NCBI GenBank assembly: GCA_011775825.1
Contig: JAABYK010000201.1
Span: 901-8,550, forward strand
Reading direction: 5' to 3'
Length of the DNA stretch: 7,650 bases
DNA from: Candidatus Zhuqueibacterota bacterium
GTDB lineage: Bacteria > Zhuqueibacterota > Zhuqueibacteria > Oceanimicrobiales > Oceanimicrobiaceae
Part shown: positions 5,810-7,650 of the stretch, piece by piece
Numbering within the stretch: the stretch's first letter is position 1
How the letters are laid out: each line of letters begins with the position of its first letter
Translations under genes and position numbers: made by a program
The notes under the pieces: model-generated
Databases searched by the model: none
The model's input: only the letters and a program-made list of their open reading frames with translations
Told to the model about the DNA's origin: nothing

Positions 5810-5902
5810 GAATATCAAGCCTTTGAAATAAAAATTTGTTGCTGTTAGTTTGGTTTTATGTTAGCAAGCGAGTGAATAAATCAAAAAGGAGATGACTGCG
5901 TA

Positions 5903-6511
5903 ATGGCTAAAGATTTTTTTGACGCGCGAAGAGCCCATAAAGGCATGACTTATGATGAGTATTTGCAACTGATGCAACGAACCGTCGAAAACCCGGACAT
6001 TGAGTCGCTGGATGAACAACAGAAAAATCGCTTGGAATATACAAAATTAAATTTACAGAGAAGTCAGCGCATTCAAAGAACGTATTCTGTTTCCGACGAG
6101 CTGTGTAATTTGTTGGAAGCCATCAAGGTCAAGCAGCTTTGGATGGTTTTGACAGAACCGTGGTGTGGAGATTCGGCACAGTGTCTGCCCTACATCGTGA
6201 AATTTTCTGAGTGCAATCCGCTTATCGATCTAAAGATACTTTTGCGGGACAAGAATCTGGATATTATGGAGCACTATTTGACCGACGGCAAGCGCGGTAT
6301 TCCAAAACTAATATCGTTTGATGAGGCGGGCGACGAGTTGTTGCAATGGGGTCCTCGGCCCCAAGAAGCGATGGAGCTCTTTCGAAGCGAAAAGGACGCG
6401 GGCCGCAGCAAGCCGGAAATCATTGAAAAACTCCATCTGTGGTACGGGCGAAATCGAGGGAAAGCGATTGAGCAGGAATTTGTGGAATTGATGAAAGTCA
6501 AGTTCTTTTAG
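5903..6511 (+). CDS. Thioredoxin-fold protein with WCGDSAQC motif
   Basis: A 202-residue cytosolic protein of the Thioredoxin_9-like group. A charged helical N-terminal region (about 1-75) precedes a thioredoxin-like core: strand LWMVLTEPWCGDSAQCLPYI (79-98), LKILLRDKN (110-118), and the cis-proline loop GIPKLISFD at 132-140, then a basic helical tail. The active site is not CxxC: Cys88 is followed by Cys94 (C-x5-C); WCGDxxQ is characteristic of this group. Thiol-based redox or peroxide-response roles are plausible, but no partner is evident. AAGGAG lies at 5886-5891, 11 nt before the ATG; between them ATGACTGCGTAATG contains a tiny four-codon frame whose stop overlaps the start, probably incidental. 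Only plus-strand gene in the window; it stands alone, convergent with the 88-residue gene. Confidence 0.85.
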   Translation: MAKDFFDARRAHKGMTYDEYLQLMQRTVENPDIESLDEQQKNRLEYTKLNLQRSQRIQRTYSVSDELCNLLEAIKVKQLWMVLTEPWCGDSAQCLPYIVKFSECNPLIDLKILLRDKNLDIMEHYLTDGKRGIPKLISFDEAGDELLQWGPRPQEAMELFRSEKDAGRSKPEIIEKLHLWYGRNRGKAIEQEFVELMKVKFF

Positions 6512-6540
6512 AAGCGAAGATTTCTTAGCTAATTCCCTGC

Positions 6541-6635
6541 CTGAACGAAAACGTTTCTTGTCATCCCCCAAAATGATTTAATCGGGAAACTTCTGACAAA
6601 GCACTCGGAAATGATAATTCACAAACAGAAAGTGT
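6541..6635. repeat. MITE-like palindromic repeat, decayed copy 2
   Basis: It starts with an exact CTGAACGAAAACG end (6541-6553), 29 bp after the thioredoxin-like stop. Interior remnants follow in family order: GTCATCCCCC (6560-6569), CGGGAAACTTCTG (6583-6595) and CGGAAATGA (6606-6614). The opposite inverted end is missing; instead copy 3 begins directly at 6636 with a left end in the same orientation. Confidence 0.7.
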
Positions 6636-6760
6636 CTGAACGAAAACGCAACCGTGCTTGTCATTCCGGTATCGTTTTGAGCCGGAATCTCCTGGTTTTA
6701 GGCACGGAGATTCCTGCTTACCCCATGCGGGAATGACTCGAGAAGATCGTTTTCGTTCAG
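6636..6760. repeat. MITE-like palindromic repeat, intact copy 3
   Basis: The best copy, 125 bp. Perfect 13-bp terminal inverted repeats CTGAACGAAAACG (6636-6648) and CGTTTTCGTTCAG (6748-6760). Nested arms: GTCATTCC (6660-6667) with GGAATGAC (6730-6737), and GGAATCTCC (6684-6692) with GGAGATTCC (6706-6714), so the whole element can fold as one nearly symmetric hairpin, or as two local hairpins such as ATTCCGG (6663-6669) with CCGGAAT (6682-6688). It codes for no protein. It sits between convergent genes, 7 bp from the stop of the 88-residue gene. No target-site duplication is visible. Confidence 0.88.
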
Positions 6761-6767
6761 CCACCAA

Positions 6768-7034
6768 TTACTTCATGAATTTTCGATATTTATTCTTAAT
6801 GTATTCGGCATTGCCGTTGCCGTTTTCACCCAGGCGCTGAAAAGAAATAATTCGATTGTCTTCCAAATTAATATGAATCTTGAAGACTTGATCTTCGACT
6901 TCTTCGATTAGGATCGCCTGGGAATGGGGAGTGTAAAATTCAACTTTGAGGTGGTTGGGGTCGAGGCTGAATTGTTTGGCGATTTCATCGAAATCCTTCC
7001 TGAACTGTTGGTAGACCGGCGAATCAAATTCCAT
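6768..7034 (-). CDS. 88-residue protein, function unknown
   Basis: I do not recognise this family. The ATG at 7034 is chosen because a near-perfect ribosome site, AAGGAGG, lies 6 nt upstream; a longer frame from 7076 would place that site inside the gene. The 88 residues look like a folded cytosolic alpha/beta domain: a charged helix (about 5-22, SPVYQQFRKDFDEIAKQFS), strands HLKVEFYT and AILIEEVEDQVFKIHINLED, RIISFQRLG, then a Gly/Asn linker (GENGNGNAEY) and a basic C-terminal helix (YIKNKYRKFMK). There is no signal peptide, membrane segment, metal motif or catalytic signature. It is monocistronic as far as seen, convergent with the thioredoxin-like gene, and ends 7 bp from the intact repeat copy. 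Confidence 0.75.
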   Translation of the reverse strand: MEFDSPVYQQFRKDFDEIAKQFSLDPNHLKVEFYTPHSQAILIEEVEDQVFKIHINLEDNRIISFQRLGENGNGNAEYIKNKYRKFMK

Positions 7035-7037
7035 TTT

Positions 7038-7047
7038 CCTCCTCCTT
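7038..7047 (-). promoter_or_regulatory. Strong ribosome binding site
   Basis: AAGGAGGAGG on the minus strand, followed by AAA and the ATG at 7034. It fixes the start of the 88-residue protein and predicts efficient translation. Confidence 0.8.
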
Positions 7048-7585
7048 GTTAACAGTTCGCAACATTTAAAATCCATTTTTAGTGTACGTCAGAACCACCT
7101 GAATTGCAGAAACGTGAAGAATGTAAAATGGAAAAGCGGCTATGACAGCCTTACAATGGAAAGAAAATATCAAATTAACCCTCCTGAAGTGATGACTACC
7201 CTTGCCAGCCAACGACTAAAATAATACTAAAATTCGTAAAAATCAACAGAAAAAACGACAATTAAACAACTGACGACGATCTTGACTCTGTTGATTTCTG
7301 TGGGTAAGTCGATTCTGTTCACTACCCTTCATCAGTGTCAGCAACCAACTAAAACAACTAGATTTTAAAGTCTATTTCAAGTTCGGGCAGGTTGACACCT
7401 CTGAACACCCAAATAATTTAAAAACATTTTTCAGACTTTTCAGGTATAATTCAATAATTTAAAATCCTTGTGTTGAATAGAAAAACTTCTATATTGGCGG
7501 TAACATCCTTAATCTGGGCAAGCCGCAACCTAACAAGTCAAAATAATTAAATCTAAGAAGTAATGGTCTTGCTCTTAAATCGTGG
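7048..7585. other. AT-rich gene-free stretch
   Basis: No open frame of useful length on either strand. Visible structure: an 11-bp perfect inverted repeat AAATCAACAGA (7240-7250)/TCTGTTGATTT (7287-7297); a 9-bp direct repeat ACTACCCTT (7195-7203 and 7321-7329) with loosely similar flanks (CAGCCAACGACTAAAA / CAGCAACCAACTAAAA); a 12-bp direct repeat AATAATTTAAAA (7412-7423 and 7453-7464); and a plus-strand TATAAT (7445-7450) without a good -35 box. It may be a promoter/leader region, an unrecognised small RNA locus or decayed sequence. Confidence 0.5.
7240..7297. repeat. 11-bp perfect inverted repeat
   Basis: AAATCAACAGA and TCTGTTGATTT are exact reverse complements separated by 36 nt, within a gene-free AT-rich stretch. 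It could be the closing stem of a structured RNA, a two-site operator, or chance. Confidence 0.45.
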
Positions 7586-7650
7586 CTGAACGAAAACGGG
7601 CTGTTGCTGTCATTCCCGAGGTCTTTTATTCGGGAATCTCCTGCCTAATT
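7586..7650. repeat. MITE-like palindromic repeat, copy 4 (cut by window end)
   Basis: It begins with an exact CTGAACGAAAACG (7586-7598), then GTCATTCCCG (7609-7618) and CGGGAATCTCC (7631-7641); ATTCCCG/CGGGAAT form a 7-bp local hairpin. This is the left half of the family; the right half lies beyond 7650. Confidence 0.8.

Noticed and set aside
5836..5862. TTGTTG ... TATGTT as promoter of the thioredoxin-like gene
   Set aside because: The spacer is 15 bp and both boxes are weak; in AT-rich DNA this is not distinguishable from chance.
5889..5905. Tiny upstream frame ATG ACT GCG TAA overlapping the thioredoxin-like start
   Set aside because: Its ATG overlaps the ribosome site directly, leaving no room for initiation; most likely incidental.
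7035..7076. 14-residue extension of the 88-residue protein
   Set aside because: It would put the strong AAGGAGG site inside the gene; the ATG at 7034 is clearly better.
7445..7450. Plus-strand TATAAT as a promoter
   Set aside because: No acceptable -35 box at 16-18 bp and no gene downstream within the window; kept only as a note.

Overview
The window looks like an ordinary chromosomal segment from a diderm (Gram-negative-type) bacterium. There is a small lipoprotein with a plausible lipobox, a promoter with sigma-70-type hexamers (TTGAGG, 17 bp, TATAAT), moderate-GC genes separated by AT-rich gaps, and several copies of a palindromic intergenic repeat. The gene content and the repeats remind me of uncultured FCB-type lineages such as Calditrichota/KSB1. 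That placement is an impression, not a result. I see no rRNA, tRNA, CRISPR array, transposase, integrase, phage or defence gene.

Layout from left to right: (1) 1-237 has no gene but holds two adjacent inverted repeats. (2) 238-483 (-) encodes an 81-residue two-helix membrane protein with a TTG start. (3) 588-657 is an inverted doublet of a REP-like repeat. (4) 665-2473 (-) is a two-gene operon: a SplB-like radical SAM protein followed, 12 bp later, by a free-standing trans-editing protein of the ProXp-ala/YbaK type; a strong-looking promoter lies at 2537-2565. (5) 2819-3139 (-) encodes a small RRM protein with a basic Gly/Arg-rich tail. (6) 3174-3300 is a palindromic repeat. (7) 3302-4627 (-) is a tight cluster: phosphoribosyltransferase, a probable dimeric alpha/beta-barrel protein, and a lipoprotein. 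(8) 4860-5642 (-) encodes a ZIP-family metal transporter. (9) 5903-6511 (+) encodes a thioredoxin-fold protein, the only plus-strand gene. (10) 6541-6760 is a composite of two further repeat copies. (11) 6768-7034 (-) encodes an 88-residue protein of unknown function. (12) 7035-7585 is AT-rich with no gene, and a fourth repeat copy begins at 7586 and runs off the window.

No pathway unites the genes; they look like housekeeping and stress-related singletons (translation quality control, nucleotide salvage, metal uptake, redox, RNA binding). The best leads are the mobile-element-like repeat family with 13-bp inverted ends CTGAACGAAAACG, whose ends sit just beyond stop codons, and the SplB-like enzyme, which appears to lack the cysteine hydrogen donor of true spore photoproduct lyase yet is cotranscribed with a tRNA-editing gene. 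I found no convincing new multi-gene system.
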